A DNA stretch of 64,000 nt from Bimastos eiseni (GCA_959347315.1 OY365810.1:770001-834000), one strand, 5' to 3'; shown: positions 12,996 through 24,243, counted from the first letter of the stretch. Program-made: numbers and translations. The notes: generated by a model not told the origin, from the letters alone.

Positions 12996-15240
12996 TGTTC
13001 GAAATTATCGCAAGTTTCCGTAAAGTGTCCCCAATTCACATTCATTAAGGTAGACAAAAATAACTGAGACTGGTTTCATGTTTTACATAGAATACATAAC
13101 ACAGAAAAGCTATGAGGTGTGTCATACCCCACCTCACTCCCAAAGGGTAAAAACGGTTTTTGAAAAATGACTGTTCGTGTAATCTGAAGTAAGAGAAACG
13201 TCGGGCAAATTCAGTCAACTGGCTACCAATGATCTCGATATCTGTCGGAACGCAAAAGTTCAAGAACATGTTCTTGTTTTTATATATATATATATATCTT
13301 TATGCAAGCCAGGAAATGAGCTAAATATCCGTCCGTCAGTTGTTTTTGCAGTATTCCTAGGCCTAATGTTTGTTTTCTTACAAACGATTTCACACTGACC
13401 ACCAAAGTAGTAGGCCCTAATAATCTTTCCCTACCCTTGCAGTTTCAGATTAAGTTCGCTCAAAGCTGAAGTGATATCTACTGCCTCGTAATAACTATAA
13501 ATCGCATAGCCAGTGGCGTCATTGCTGGGCTGGTGTCAACTGCTGTCATTGCTGTGCGGTCACTCATGGTGTCACCCCGCACGGAACCCCTTCCTTATGG
13601 TTATCAGTCTACCAGACCATACAGAGTCCTTAGAATACTGCCCTCATAAGAAAGAACCACGTAACTGAAAACTTGGCCGTTTTGAGTTAGGTGCAGTTTT
13701 AACATGCTATGATGGCCTTACACCTTTGTAGGAACTATGAAACTTCTATCTCAATTAATCATGGAGATATAGCATCGTGGAGATAGAATTCCACGTATCT
13801 GCAGACATGGCATCTAATACTAATTAAGTAAGAACAACGCATCTGCATATGCGTTGTTTCTTGCTAGTACCAAGCCCAGCTAATTGCCTATGAAAGTTCG
13901 GATTATCGCTCAAGTAAGGGGATCCCATCATCCCAGGATTCTTTGAGGCTAAATGTTTATTCATCGCTGTCGTCTGTTCTAGAAGACAGCAATGAATAAA
14001 CATTTTGGTCCCGTGACTGATTTCAATATTATAATTGCATGGTGCTTTGCATAAAAACATCGGCAGCGAACAGCTACGCCGCTTGCATTAACACTAATTT
14101 CTCAGCAGTGACAAAGACTTGTTTTAAACCAGCATGGGGACGTTGAGTTCAGTGATATGCAAAACTATTAGCCTTGTTAACTTTTCTGGCCATTGATTGA
14201 ATTTCATGAAAATAGACAAATTTAATATTGTTTCGTGTGTAAACACAATCTCGTTCAAGTCTCGTCTGCCCGGATAGGAAGTGACGTTTGATTCGCTGTT
14301 GGCCGCAACCCAATAACCGAAGCGTTATCATTCAGTTCAATGGCTAGTACGACATAGCGCGATTCACAGATACGTCATCATTCGAGTTTCTCGCGCATGT
14401 GCAAATGGTATTTGCGTGCAATGCTTTCATAACAATTCACGGATTTTAGTTTTTATTAACTTAATTTAATCATTTATTACATTGCAACGGTAATCACAAT
14501 TATTTGAACTAAAATTATTTTATTGTAATTTCAAATATTTCGAATGAAGTTGAATGAACTTTGTTTCAGATATCGGATGATTGTTTTTGTAGGCTTAATC
14601 GACTAGCGAACCTCACGTTTTAACATTATGGTGACATATTAATTATTTAGTTTTGATATTGCGACCCAGAATATTAAACAATCTTTAACACGCGATATGA
14701 ATAAAAAAGATACAGATTATTCTGTAATTGTTGTGATTAATTTTTGTAAGTTTGATATCTGTTGTCTATATACTATACGGACGCAGATTTAACACATCCA
14801 TCTAGCCAATTACCGGTTCGTCAACTAGAGTAAGTGTCCTAACTTCTCTTAATCAGCCTTTTCTGTGTTTGAATAGTCCAAATATCTATATTTTCTGGTT
14901 TTCTCTTAATTTTATTTTCATTGCTGGCTAAGTAGCGGCTTTTTTCTTTTCTTTTAGTTTACTCATTTCTCTACTGACATTATTTTTGCACACTGTTCTG
15001 CATAACTCCTGTTTTGTTGTATTACATAGGCTATTAGCTGTACGTAGAAGCGCCTGGCCAGCGGGATCATTCGCTCTTTTAAGGGGATCCCCTAAATAAT
15101 ATTAATACTTATAGTTTGATTTTATTATTATGTTCTTTGTATTTTTACATAGGTGTTCCTCTGTTATTCCAATCTGGCTGATAATAAAGGATCTGAATGC
15201 TCATCCCTTCAAATATTGTGGGTTCTTTCACTCCTTGGCT
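12996..15240. other. No gene confidently seen
   Basis: A (TA)n tract lies at 13,281-13,297. A minus-strand frame at about 13,860-13,945 has plausible amino-acid content (SPYLSDNPNFHRQLAGL) followed by a GT, but nothing supports it further. AATAAAGG-like sequence near 15,183 could be a LINE 3' tail. Confidence 0.35.
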
Positions 15241-15600
15241 GTATCATTACTTTTATACAAATCGAGCGGCGCTACATAAATGTTTGGCTACATTACATTT
15301 ATTTTATTTCGGAGACGCCTTAGGATTTTCCTGTCCTCTTTCCCAAGCACAGACGCCCGTTGAGAGCGCGGCTAATTAGAGCGGCGCTATATAAATGTTT
15401 GGTTACATTATATTACTCACCCTTTCACCTTGCCTGTTCCGGAGACGCCTTAAGATTTTCTTGTTCCCTTTCCCAAGCACAGACATCCGTTGAGAACGCT
15501 GCATATTGGAGCTGCGCTATATAAATGTGATGAACCGAACGGCGCTATGTAAATGTTTGGTTTACATTACATTTGATCTCAACTGTAAATGGCCTATTAT
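15240..15600 (+). repeat. 130-bp tandem duplication carrying LINE-type 3' tail sequence
   Basis: GGAGACGCCTTA(G/A)GATTTTC begins at 15,311 and again at 15,441, a period of 130 bases. The repeat block ends in GGCGCTATATAAATGTTTGG, seen around 15,384 and in variant forms at about 15,268, 15,513 and 15,540. That GCGCTATATAAA block matches the 3' ends of plus-strand LINE copies at about 35,560 and 61,918. I read this as a tandemly duplicated LINE tail. Confidence 0.65.
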
Positions 15601-15714
15601 TGTTAAATACTTCCACTTTAAGATAAGATTTTTTGCAGATGCGTTGTTCTTAAGAATTATTGGCTTGATATTGTAACGGTTTAGGGGTACGCTTACCTAG
15701 TGTCGGCCTGCTGT

Positions 15715-15965
15715 AGTGTCTGCCTGTTGTGTACACCTATCTACTGTAATCCATCTACTATCTGCTGTAGATATCTACTATCTACTGTATCCTATCTACT
15801 GTAGTCTATCTACTATCTGCTGTAGATATCTACTATCTACTGTATCCTATCTACTGTAGTCTATCTACTATCCACTGTGTAGTCTCTACTGTCTACTGTT
15901 TCCTGTCCACTGTGTAGTCTCTACTGTCTACTGTCTCCTATCTACTGTGTATCATCTACTATCTA
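15715..15965. repeat. CTATCTACTGT minisatellite inside the LTR
   Basis: Variants of TATCTACTGT(A/C)TCC repeat throughout, including a larger near-perfect duplication of CTACTGTAGTCTATCTACTA with its neighbours at about 15,795 and 15,855. Confidence 0.8.
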
Positions 15966-16110
15966 CAGCAAATTAGTATAAAAGGAGTTCGCCTGGATCA
16001 TCGTCGTCGTCGCCTGGGAATAATCGTCGTCGTCGTCGTCTGGAGATCGTCATCGGGGAGCCTTGTAGATTCGGCTTCGGCCTTGCAGTCTCGGCTCCTA
16101 GGAAGCACGA

Positions 16111-16260
16111 ATAGTCGTCGTTGCTTTGCGATAGTCATCGTGGATATAGTCGTCGTTGCTTTGCGATAGTCATCGTGGATATAGTCGTCGTTGCTTTGCG
16201 ATAGTCATCGTGGATATAGTCGTCGTGGATATAGTCGTCGTAGATTTGCGATAGTCGCCG
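16111..16260. repeat. 35-bp tandem repeat inside the LTR
   Basis: The unit beginning ATAGTCGTCGTTGCTTTGCG and ending CATCGTGGAT starts at 16,111, 16,146 and 16,181, then decays. It is preceded by a (GTC)n stretch at about 16,020-16,040. Confidence 0.85.
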
Positions 16261-16603
16261 TCAGCCATTGACGTAGCATAGTAGTCGCCGTCAGCCATTG
16301 GCGTAGCGTTGCAATTACTCGTTAGTTATCGACGTAGGGCGTATTGAGGGAGTGAGATACGGACTGTTTCCGAATGGGCGCTACAGAAGTATTGTTTTCC
16401 GTTGTACATTAAAAGAGGATTATCGAACAAGCGTGTCTTATTCCAGGCGTCATCCAGAAAGGAGCTATTTAACCCTTAAATGGTTAGTCTTCAGCAAACC
16501 ACTGAAGCCTTACTCAGCGTACTGCAACTCGAACTACCCCCATATCGGACGGGACTGCAAGTCGTCATCCTGGTCACTGTCGAATAGGCCCCGTTCCGTT
16601 ACA

Positions 16604-17247
16604 ATATCATCAGTGGTCGGTACTAAGTAAAAACACATAATCGCTAATTACTAATATTAATGAGAGAAAATAATATTTAAAAAAAATCAGAAACAAATTT
16701 ATACATATACATATTGTTAGATAATTGTCCTCTACCGTAGTTAGTTCATGATGCCAATATATCTAACATGGTATACGCTCTATGTATTCTCTTGGATATT
16801 AGAATAAGCTACTACCTTATACTGTCTATTTGCATTTAAATATCCTTTTACTGATAAAGGGTAAATAGGAGTGGTTCTCTTTAAGGAGTGGCTATACCTT
16901 TATAAAGCTGATGCTAAATGGGAAGGAGCAGAGTGTGTTTGGCTGAGGGTTAAGTGTGAAGTATGTTTTCGGAGACTGTGATCTCATTTGGGGTATTTTG
17001 AAGCCACACCTCTCTCGGGTAGTTAGGCTAGTTAAGAAGACGTTCTTGCTGCTTCTCCCTGTGTTGTTCGACTTACATCGAGGGTCGTTCTGCTGTCGAC
17101 GTTGTTCTGATGTTCGTTGTACATCCCGTTGACGAATTCTGGATGTGAAGTTAAGTGTTCATGCTATTTCTGTTAACCTGGACCTTCTTTTGTTAATAAA
17201 ACTTTTGAAATCATACCTAGACAACTTGTAGCATTTATAGTAGTACG

Positions 17248-17304
<57 letters not shown>

Positions 17305-18486
17305 TGCCAGTGAAGTATGGACGTTAACATGCAGCAGTCTTCTTTTAGGCTACTGAACGAATATCATTCGCTAAATTTGAATCAACAGCATCATTTGCAG
17401 CTGTGCTCTTGTTGATTGGCTGCCTGCAAAGAGTAACACAATTTCAATGAAAGAATGCAATTATCTAGCAAGTTTTCAGAAAGAAGAATAAAGAGGATAG
17501 GAGAAAGAGGAAGCAGAAGGAAGAAGCAATTTTAAGATAATGCAGGCTACACTGTAAACTTCAGCGAACATGCTGAGTTAATAACGTATCTAATAAGTAG
17601 GACCCACATTTAAACTTACTTTTTTAAACATGAAGGACTTTTATTTCCCGAATCGGTACGTAAAGAGTAATTCGAAGGGCCCCCAATAGTTCGTTTTGGT
17701 TCTAGTGCTGACACAAATACATAAGCGCACTTCGATGACAGCAACAGCGAATTATTGGAGTCATACGATATTGGTCTGATACAGTTTTCGAGGTAGCCTA
17801 GTACGTAATAGTTCAGATAAGTATGCATTTATGTATGTACTAGCTGGTGTACCCGGCGTTCGCCCAGGTGAAGAAGATTATGGGGCACCTTGATTGAGGA
17901 CGAAGTTATGAGGAGGCATTCCTTTTCTTGCAGCATCTGCAGCCTGTCGTTCCTGACTGGCCCGAGTGGACTCTGCAGCCCTGGAGGCTGCGTGTCTCGC
18001 AGAATTCACCTTTCCTCAATCTAATCCCTCCGCCTCATCTATAATTCCTCTTCTCTTTCTCCGTCTTCTCTAATTTCTATTCCCTCTTTGTTCTCGCTCA
18101 ACTTTTCCAAACTTTCCCTCCATCCTCTACTTCTCACCCTATCCTAACCGCTTCCTCCTCCCACCCCATCCTCCTGTTCACACTCCTTACCCTTTTCTCA
18201 TTGTCACCCTTGTCCTTTACCGTATTCCATAATCGTTCCCTACGACTTCCTCCTCCTCTTCCTCCTCCTCCTACTCCTCCTCCTCCTCAACAATCTACCA
18301 ACCCCTCTACTGGATGTCCGAGGTGTTCCCCGAGCGAAGCTGTAAAAGCGTAAACGGAGAGAGAGACAGACAGACAGACACACACACACACACACAATCT
18401 AGATATACATGTAAATAAATAGTATTTATAGTACAGACCGATTGTGCAAACTTGACTTCACCGTAGCTTGCTCAGATGGACCGTTT
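16604..18486. other. No gene confirmed; TA, TCC and CA microsatellites
   Basis: (TA)n lies at about 17,252-17,301, a (TCC)n pyrimidine tract at 18,240-18,290 and (AC)n at 18,375-18,396. A minus-strand frame at 17,620-17,797 lies between a possible AG acceptor and a perfect GTAAGT donor, but its phase does not fit the nearest kinase exon at 20,413. I list it only as a candidate. AATAAAAC near 17,200 may be a polyadenylation signal of a transposon tail. Confidence 0.35.
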
Positions 18487-18645
18487 CTTCGAAAGCCTTA
18501 GCAATGTAATGTAAAGCAATCCATTAAAATTTCTCAGCGCCCACAAAAGCGACGTCAGGGAGATCAGCTTAATCACCCGCGCTATATTAAGTAAAGTCCG
18601 CAATAGCCAATCGTCTCGCTTCTTTCCGGTGCCAGGTCGAATGAT
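18487..18645 (-). mobile_element. LINE 3'-end fragment, same family as 8,045-10,620
   Basis: GCAATGTAATGTAA, then AAATTTCTCAGCGCCCACAA, GTCAGGGAGA and GTCCGCAATAGCCAATC match the 3' end of the minus-strand LINE at about 8,060-8,190 over about 140 bases. It is an isolated, 5'-truncated copy. Confidence 0.75.
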
Positions 18646-19061
18646 CGGAGTGAAGCTCTGATGAGGTAGTTCTGCTGTTGCGTCCACAGTGTGAGATTAC
18701 GGTACTACATTGTTGACGTATAATTATACGCCTATACAAAGCAGACACTCAAGCTACTCTATACGACTTTACAAAGCTGAGAGGCAGGCAGACAGGCAGG
18801 CAGTCAGCTGGTGGTCACAGGTAATCCGTGATAAGCTAAGTGTAGACCCTACAAAGAGAAGTTTGCTTTTATGGATGTGTGAGGGTGCGACGTAGGTTTT
18901 TGCCCCGGGTTACGTGGAAGACTGCTTGAACGGAATTCCGGAACCTCTGCACTGCGTGTATCAAGTGTTCCCCGAGCCAACAATGTAAGTTTGGAGTGAA
19001 TTGCTCTAAAACTGTGGAAATGCATTGACTGCCAAGGACACACAGACAGAATCTTGTTCTT
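18646..19061. other. No gene seen
   Basis: A short GGCAGGCAGACAGGCAGG run lies at about 18,781-18,802. The remaining sequence has no feature I can support. Confidence 0.35.
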
Positions 19062-20088
19062 ATACAGGGTGGACATTAAAAATAAACCTCTGAGATTCGC
19101 TTGACTAATATTTCGGCCAAAAGTAGAGATTAGTAAATGAAAATTTACACACGCAAAACTAATTCATACCTGCATATAATGGCCAAATTTGAATAAAATA
19201 TTTTGAACAGAACAAAAGTTATATTACTTTTAATGAGTGTAACCGCGGTTTTTTGATGGTCAAAAACATTTCACGCAGGAAAAAGTGACAAACGATTTTA
19301 TGAAGTCACTTCTCAAGTTATTGTTGTGAAGCAAACTAAAGAATTATCATTACTATTGAGAAGAGAAACGGGGAACCAGCGTAGAAGAACAGCACTTTGA
19401 CGTCATTAAGCCAGCAGTATATCAAATTGTCAAATAAACATCGCTTTCAGTCGTGTCCCGCTCGGCAGATTATCATCACCAAGACTTGAACGCTCCTCGG
19501 CACTGCTATGCCGGCTGAATGTTCGCGAGACGTAGCGTGTGTTCTTCACGGATGAGAAAAACTACCTCAATCCGCCAATCAGCAACCAAAACAATCGTGC
19601 TCGGACCAGCGGCAAGAAATGCGATTGTTAAAAGCAAGGAGTTCGCTGCACATGTTATGGCATCGGCTGGTGTTTGTTTTGGTGGCAAAAGTCAACTTCA
19701 TTTTGTTGATGAGAAAGCCATAATGGATGCTGTGCTAATTATTTCGTTGGTAGCAGCTTCCACAATTAATATCCGATTGCAAGCATCTGATGCCAGCTGG
19801 ATTCATCTTTCAGCAAGACGAGGCACCAGCGCATACTGTTCGCCTCACGCGAGATTGGCTCAAAGTCAATTGTCCTGGTTTCATTAAGAAGGACCAGAGG
19901 CTCCAAGCTCACAGGACTTGAACCCCTTGGATTATTACGTGTGGGGAGTTAAATGTACGTTCGAGAAATACCAAAATCTGCGACCAAAGCCAAAAACGAT
20001 GAGAGAATAGAAGTGACTTCCTAAAATCGTTTCTGTCACTTTTCCTGCGTCAAATGTTTTGACCATCAAAAAACCGTGGTTGGACTCA
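19062..20088 (+). mobile_element. Mariner-type DNA transposon with dead transposase
   Basis: Three transposase blocks are readable on the plus strand in different frames. VFFTDEKNYLNPP is near 19,530. FQQDEAPAHTVRLTRDWLKV is near 19,806. SQDLNPLDYYVWGVK is near 19,908. These correspond to the three catalytic Asp regions of Tc1/mariner DDE/D transposases, here with the mariner-like third block. A subterminal inverted repeat of about 76 bases at 19,239-19,314 pairs with 20,010-20,085 (AACCGCGGTTTTTTGATGGT and its complement). The N-terminal DNA-binding domain is missing and stops occur between the blocks. The right outer end seems lost, replaced by LINE sequence. Confidence 0.85.
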
Positions 20089-20089
20089 A

Positions 20090-20390
20090 CCTTTTCGTCG
20101 CCACCTGATGGGGCCTGGTCCTAGGTCACAATCCTTCCGCTTCTCTGAACATGGTCTATTCCTTGTCCCTTTTGCCGGTGCCTCCACTACGCATATTCTC
20201 TGTTTCTCGTTGGTGAGCCACTCAACATGGAATGGAATTCCTCTTGAGTTTTTCCGCTTTCCTGTAGGACTTATGCTCGTTCCTCATCTTAAAACTGTTC
20301 TTTTTACCCCGTGCTGGAGTAGAGAGCGCCTCTCAGTAGCTTTCTTAATGGGCGCAATATAAATTTCCTTCACGAATGAATGAATGGATA
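20090..20390 (+). mobile_element. L2/CR1-type LINE 3' end (fragment)
   Basis: The translation contains STWNGIPLEFFRF and LKTVLFTPCW, the last conserved blocks of L2-like LINE proteins. A GGGCGCAATATAAATTTCC 3' block and an ATGAATGAATGG tail follow. It abuts the broken right end of the mariner. Confidence 0.75.
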
Positions 20391-20412
20391 GATTTTGAAA
20401 GAACTTGCTTAC

Positions 20413-20479
20413 CATTCTCGTAGACGCTCTGATATGTCGGCAAACGTTGGCCTTTTAGAAGGATTTTTGTTCCTGCAGT
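20413..20479 (-). CDS. Protein-kinase-fold gene, C-lobe exon
   Basis: The minus strand shows an AG acceptor (TTTGATTCAG), a 67-base exon and a GTAAGC donor. The exon encodes CRNKNPSKRPTFADISERL, matching the end of protein-kinase domains: a Cys, then an NP..RPTF block whose Arg anchors the C-lobe. The exon starts needing one base from the previous exon and ends with two bases of a split codon. Its strand and type fit the kinase exons at 53,644 and 45,955, so I infer one gene running leftwards, split by introns that hold the Polinton and LINEs. A downstream exon is not identified. Confidence 0.7.
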
Positions 20480-20858
20480 CTGAATCAAATAAGCCAATAA
20501 AATTAATTAAGCAGCATACATAATGAACATTTAAACTACAGATGCAACAACGCATTGAATACACCGACATAACTAGTCGTATTATTATCCTCCAACCATA
20601 CATAATATTTATATACAGATTATCTGCATATACATTATTATTATGTATGGTTCGCGTGCAGTGATGAGATTCATCATGATAATATAACTCCGAATTTCTA
20701 AACCGCTACTTTGAAGATAAGCGAAATCAACAGGTGTTTGGGAGCGTTGCGTCATTTCAGAAGGGTCGTCCATATATACCATCCATAGTGCTATATCTAT
20801 GCATTTGATGGTCTGCAAGGACGGCGTTGTAATTGTGAAGGGCGTCATGATGAAAAGC

Positions 20859-20989
20859 TTAAAGAGTCATAGAGTCGTTGAAGTAAGGATATGCGCGAGC
20901 TTAAAATTTCGTTTGGTATCGGGTATCGGATTTGCTTCTTTAAAATGGTCTCTAAGATTTCAGACGTGTCTAAAAAGGCTTTCTTTATA
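20859..20989 (-). CDS. Possible kinase C-lobe exon (weak donor)
   Basis: After a pyrimidine-rich stretch and an AG acceptor (CTTTTGAATAG), the minus strand encodes LDTSEILETILKK and QIRYPIPNEIL, then RISLLQRLYDSL. This resembles the alpha-G to alpha-H part of kinase domains, including a YPIP-like turn. The start phase fits the exon ending at 45,955. A GC donor at 20,857-20,858 would give the right phase for the exon at 20,479, but the donor context is poor and no GT is available. It may be a decayed exon or coincidence. The alpha-F segment is not accounted for. Confidence 0.35.
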
Positions 20990-21199
20990 CTATTCAAAAG
21001 ATAGGCCGACGACGAGATATCGAAAAAGAAAAAACGCGGCAATATGAAAACTGTTCACGGAAATTTTTAATATATACATTATAGGCTAAGTTTCAAATTG
21101 AAATTACAAATGAACCTTATTCCCGAAAACTGATACATTAGTATTTTACAGTCTTTTATATAGGATCACCTGTCTTTTACTGTTTCGTACTGTCTTGAA

Positions 21200-21275
21200 C
21201 CTATAGCGTCTCGGTCTTGGTACCTCACTGTCTCGGTCTTGTCTTGGTCTTGAAGTTTCAAGTCTTGCATACAAC
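21200..21275. repeat. Copy of the GAGACCAAGACC repeat family
   Basis: GTCTCGGTCTTGG and GTCTTGGTCTTGAAG variants occur here, complementary to the motifs at 1,400-1,480 and 2,055-2,150. Confidence 0.5.
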
Positions 21276-21739
21276 ATTGCTCACAAGCAGATATCGTCGG
21301 ATGAGTGGTGCTATATGTCCGTCAGCGCAAACATATATACATGCTTCATCTCGGATATTTTACTTATTTCTTCACCAACGGCGCAGGTTTTATCATTGAC
21401 CATGGCTGCCGATGGGAGAGTGGTTGTGGGTTCAGGTTGGAATTGGAGTGCAACACGGGTGCGTTTCGCTTTGTATGAGCTGAGACGCCGGAAATCTCAA
21501 GGCAGAAATTCGGGGGTCGATATTGTGACTGTTCGGATCTCCCAGGACTATAACCCGACGGCCCCTTCGAATTAATGTCCCAATAAATTATCAAGACCAA
21601 CCGAAACCTGACTATCCAGCATTCGAACTCGGCACCGGTGTCACGATATAAAGTCTATCCCGAAAACAGAGTGTCCATCTGGCTGAGAACTGTCGTCCTG
21701 GGGATTTTGCATTGGATCAAAATCTCACCTACTGAACGG

Positions 21740-22345
21740 TATCCATACTATCAAAAGGGCGAAAATTAAAAGGGCGCAATCAAAAGGGCGCATGTTGGAA
21801 AGGACGAAAGTAAATAAATGAGCGTAACGAGTCAGCCAGCGAAACTGTGAACATCTTGTAATTCATTACAAACAAAGATTAAAAAGCACGATCCTGCTTC
21901 ATATTATACAGAAATCGGACTATGACATAATATTATTAAAAAGCACGATTAGGTTTCACCTCGTAAAGAATGTCAATGTCAGTTGTGGTTTAGTGCTGGT
22001 GTGTGACAGATTTCCTTATTAAGCTTGCAACTCTAGGTTATGAGCAATACCCCGTAAATAGTCCATCTTAGAACGCGAACCATATTCGGCTACGACTTCG
22101 TTCAACCGATTAGCGCAGTTTTTTAATTTCTTCCTTACTGCAGGATGATTATGTCCAGCTACAAATTATTCCATTTCAATTCGTTTATACCCTGCTCCTT
22201 CTTGAGGGCTTCAATGAATTTCCAGATTGAAGGATGATAATTACCAAGAAGCGGACTAAACCCGCGATGCCAGCACTCGAACAAGGTAGTAGAAATCAAA
22301 TGTGAACTCGTCCTGCCTGCTATTGACTTCTATCTTGTTCGTTTA
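21740..22345 (-). mobile_element. Mutator-like (MULE) transposon remnant
   Basis: The minus strand at about 22,030-22,335 encodes CWHRGFSPLLGNYHPSIWKF and IEALKKEQGINELKWNN, followed by AGHNHPAVRKKLKNCANRL and MDYLRGIAHN. I recall these blocks from the C-terminal part of MULE/FLYWCH-type transposase proteins in invertebrates. One in-frame stop is visible. To the left, at 21,750-21,810, AAAAGGGCG repeats at least three times, as expected for MULE ends. The catalytic region is missing. Confidence 0.65.
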
Positions 22346-24069
22346 ATTTGTCCGTCCTTCAAAACCTCGGTCTTCTCTATAGCCTATTCCAAAGTTCCAT
22401 TATCGCGACCATGGTCTAAACTGGTAGCTATACTATAATGAGTCCACATTTCGATACCTTCTCCCGTCTTTCATATGTTTGTTAGTTTCTGCCTGTCCAA
22501 AGAGCGTTATCATTCGCCAAACCCAGATCTCTTAAACCCTCACCATTCCATTCAAGTAGGCATACTTTTACCCTCCTTAACTCTCTATTAGTCAATTAAA
22601 CACACATGCACCTCTCGTTACCACACAAAGCTCACACAACACTAATCTTTGGCTCATCTCCTACCTCCAAGCTGTCAAAACCTTCCGCAGGCGCCCTGAC
22701 CACACCTACTGGCGCACCACTGAAATTTTATTCTTTCTCGCTACATACTGAAAAAAGAGAGTCCTAAATAATTCCATTTAATTATGATGGGACTATGGTA
22801 ATTACAATAGACTAGTAACTGGTAACTTATCACACAGATTACAAATGCGGCATACGGTTTCATGCTTTCATTTCCACTAAACTAAAATTATTAAACAACA
22901 TGGACTCTCCTTTTTCAATATGTAGAGAGAAAAACTAAAATTTTTACTGTTTAATTTTATGTGTACTTCATAATTTTTGTTCTAGCCTGCATGACGTTTA
23001 GTATGCCTAAGTTTATTGTGAGGCTTGCTTTTTTCTTTGCTTTATAAATGATTTACTTCTTAATTAATACTATCTTATTCTATTTTCTGAGTTTTAGGTT
23101 ATATCAGATGATAACGCAATTTTAATAAGTCTAAAAGTTTCAATTTTGACAGTAAGCCTACATGTTTATGCTGTTACTAACTGAAGATCGAAGCTCTCAC
23201 AATGAATTGAATACTGAATAGAATAATCATCAAGCAGTACGAAGACCACGATTCGCCTATGCACAGCTGTTTAATTGATTTAAGGCAGGCAGACTGGCCA
23301 ATGACCAAAGAAAGCATGATTAGATTACAGACAGCACATCTCAGATGCTACCATATGCTGCTGTATAAAAAGGCACCTTAGAAATAATAGACCAGTCAGT
23401 TTGACATCACTGTATGTAAGATCGTGGAGAAAATTGCTGAGGATAAAATAATACACTGTAGCATTTTATTGAGCATAACATTAAGGGAAGTACGCACCGG
23501 AAGATGCAATTTATCTGAATTCTTTCAAGGCATATAGAGCGACAAGTATCCCATAAAAGACTGGCGAAAATATTAAAAGCTAAAAGAGGCGGACAAAGGG
23601 GTATTACATGGACGATGGAATTTTATCTAAAATTTCTACGTTTGTATGTATAAAAAAACGGGGAGAAGCGGAGACTTTGATTAACAAGGGTGGAATATTT
23701 ACAGAAGTGAGACTTCAATGGAATGGAAATTGTGCAGCTGTCGGCGAGAGCAGTATTAGTTTGGAAACTGAGAATATGCGGAATTCAAAGGAAGGTCGTT
23801 ATAGATTGATGGTGCGGTGCTTTGGATATGGATCGACTTAAGAACATAATTGAAAAATGTATTGCTGTCTCCTGCGGCATCATAGGTGATAGGAACGTGT
23901 GATGCTAAGTATGTTAGTGAACTTTTCAATTTGGGCTAAATTAATTGGACCACTTCATGCGTGGTTTGCCGCAGAGATCTTCTCTTCGACGCCAGCGATC
24001 CAATGTGAGCATATTGAACCTGTTGCAGACACATTTTCTACAGTGATTTTTTGTGGTTGAACAATCTAC
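22346..24069. other. Mostly no gene; trace of reverse transcriptase at about 23,375-23,450
   Basis: Around 23,380 the plus strand can be read as NNRPVSLTSLY followed, in another frame, by KIVEKIAEDKI. This is like the motif around the NYRPISL block of LINE reverse transcriptases, but it is short and frameshifted. The reading frame at 23,608-23,841 has no recognised domain. The rest shows nothing I can support. Confidence 0.35.
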
Positions 24070-24243
24070 CTGGGATGAAGCCGCCCCAGATATCCTCGTT
24101 TGCATATTCCATTTCGCCAAGGCTGAACAGGAAGCGTCTGGAAGTTAGCATGTCTGTAAAGCGTGTCAGAAATCCTCCGGCACAACCCTTTCTTCGCAGA
24201 CAATAGATTTCATGTCTTCTTTCAATGAGGTCATTACAAGCAA
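24070..24243 (-). CDS. Candidate exon, function unknown
   Basis: An open minus-strand frame without a start codon encodes TFACNDLIERRHEIYCLRRK, then GCAGGFLTRFTDMLTSRRFL and FSLGEMEYANEDIWGGFIP. It ends at CAG|GTAGAT, a reasonable donor. The composition looks like real protein, with few rare residues, unlike nearby random frames. No convincing acceptor lies before the in-frame stop near 24,258, which is only about 35 bases from the Polinton X terminus. I do not recognise the family. It could be a host exon damaged near its 5' edge or a piece of an older element. Confidence 0.3.

Larger units (their letters stand above)
15672..16603 (+). mobile_element. LTR of a retrotransposon (solo or 5' LTR remnant), 932 bp
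   Basis: The segment starts TGTAACGG and ends CCGTTACA, the TG...CA inverted ends of an LTR. It contains a TATA-like TATAAAA at 15,977-15,983. Just past the end, ATATCATCAGTGGTCGGTAC resembles the primer-binding region of some Gypsy-group elements. No gag or pol sequence follows, and I found no second copy in the window. It is therefore either a solo LTR with coincidental flank or a truncated 5' end. The first part is a CTACTGT minisatellite and the middle is rich in GTCGTC. Confidence 0.6.

Noticed and set aside
13824..14060. Minus-strand frame with SPYLSDNPNFHRQLAGL as a host exon
   Set aside because: The composition is plausible, but the acceptor is poor and there is no homology or phase link to another exon.
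15715..16260. CRISPR-like array
   Set aside because: Units are contiguous or overlapping variants without unique spacers, and the context is an animal LTR.
17620..17797. Next exon of the kinase-like gene after 20,413
   Set aside because: The donor is perfect, but the phase does not match and the only matching frame meets a stop.
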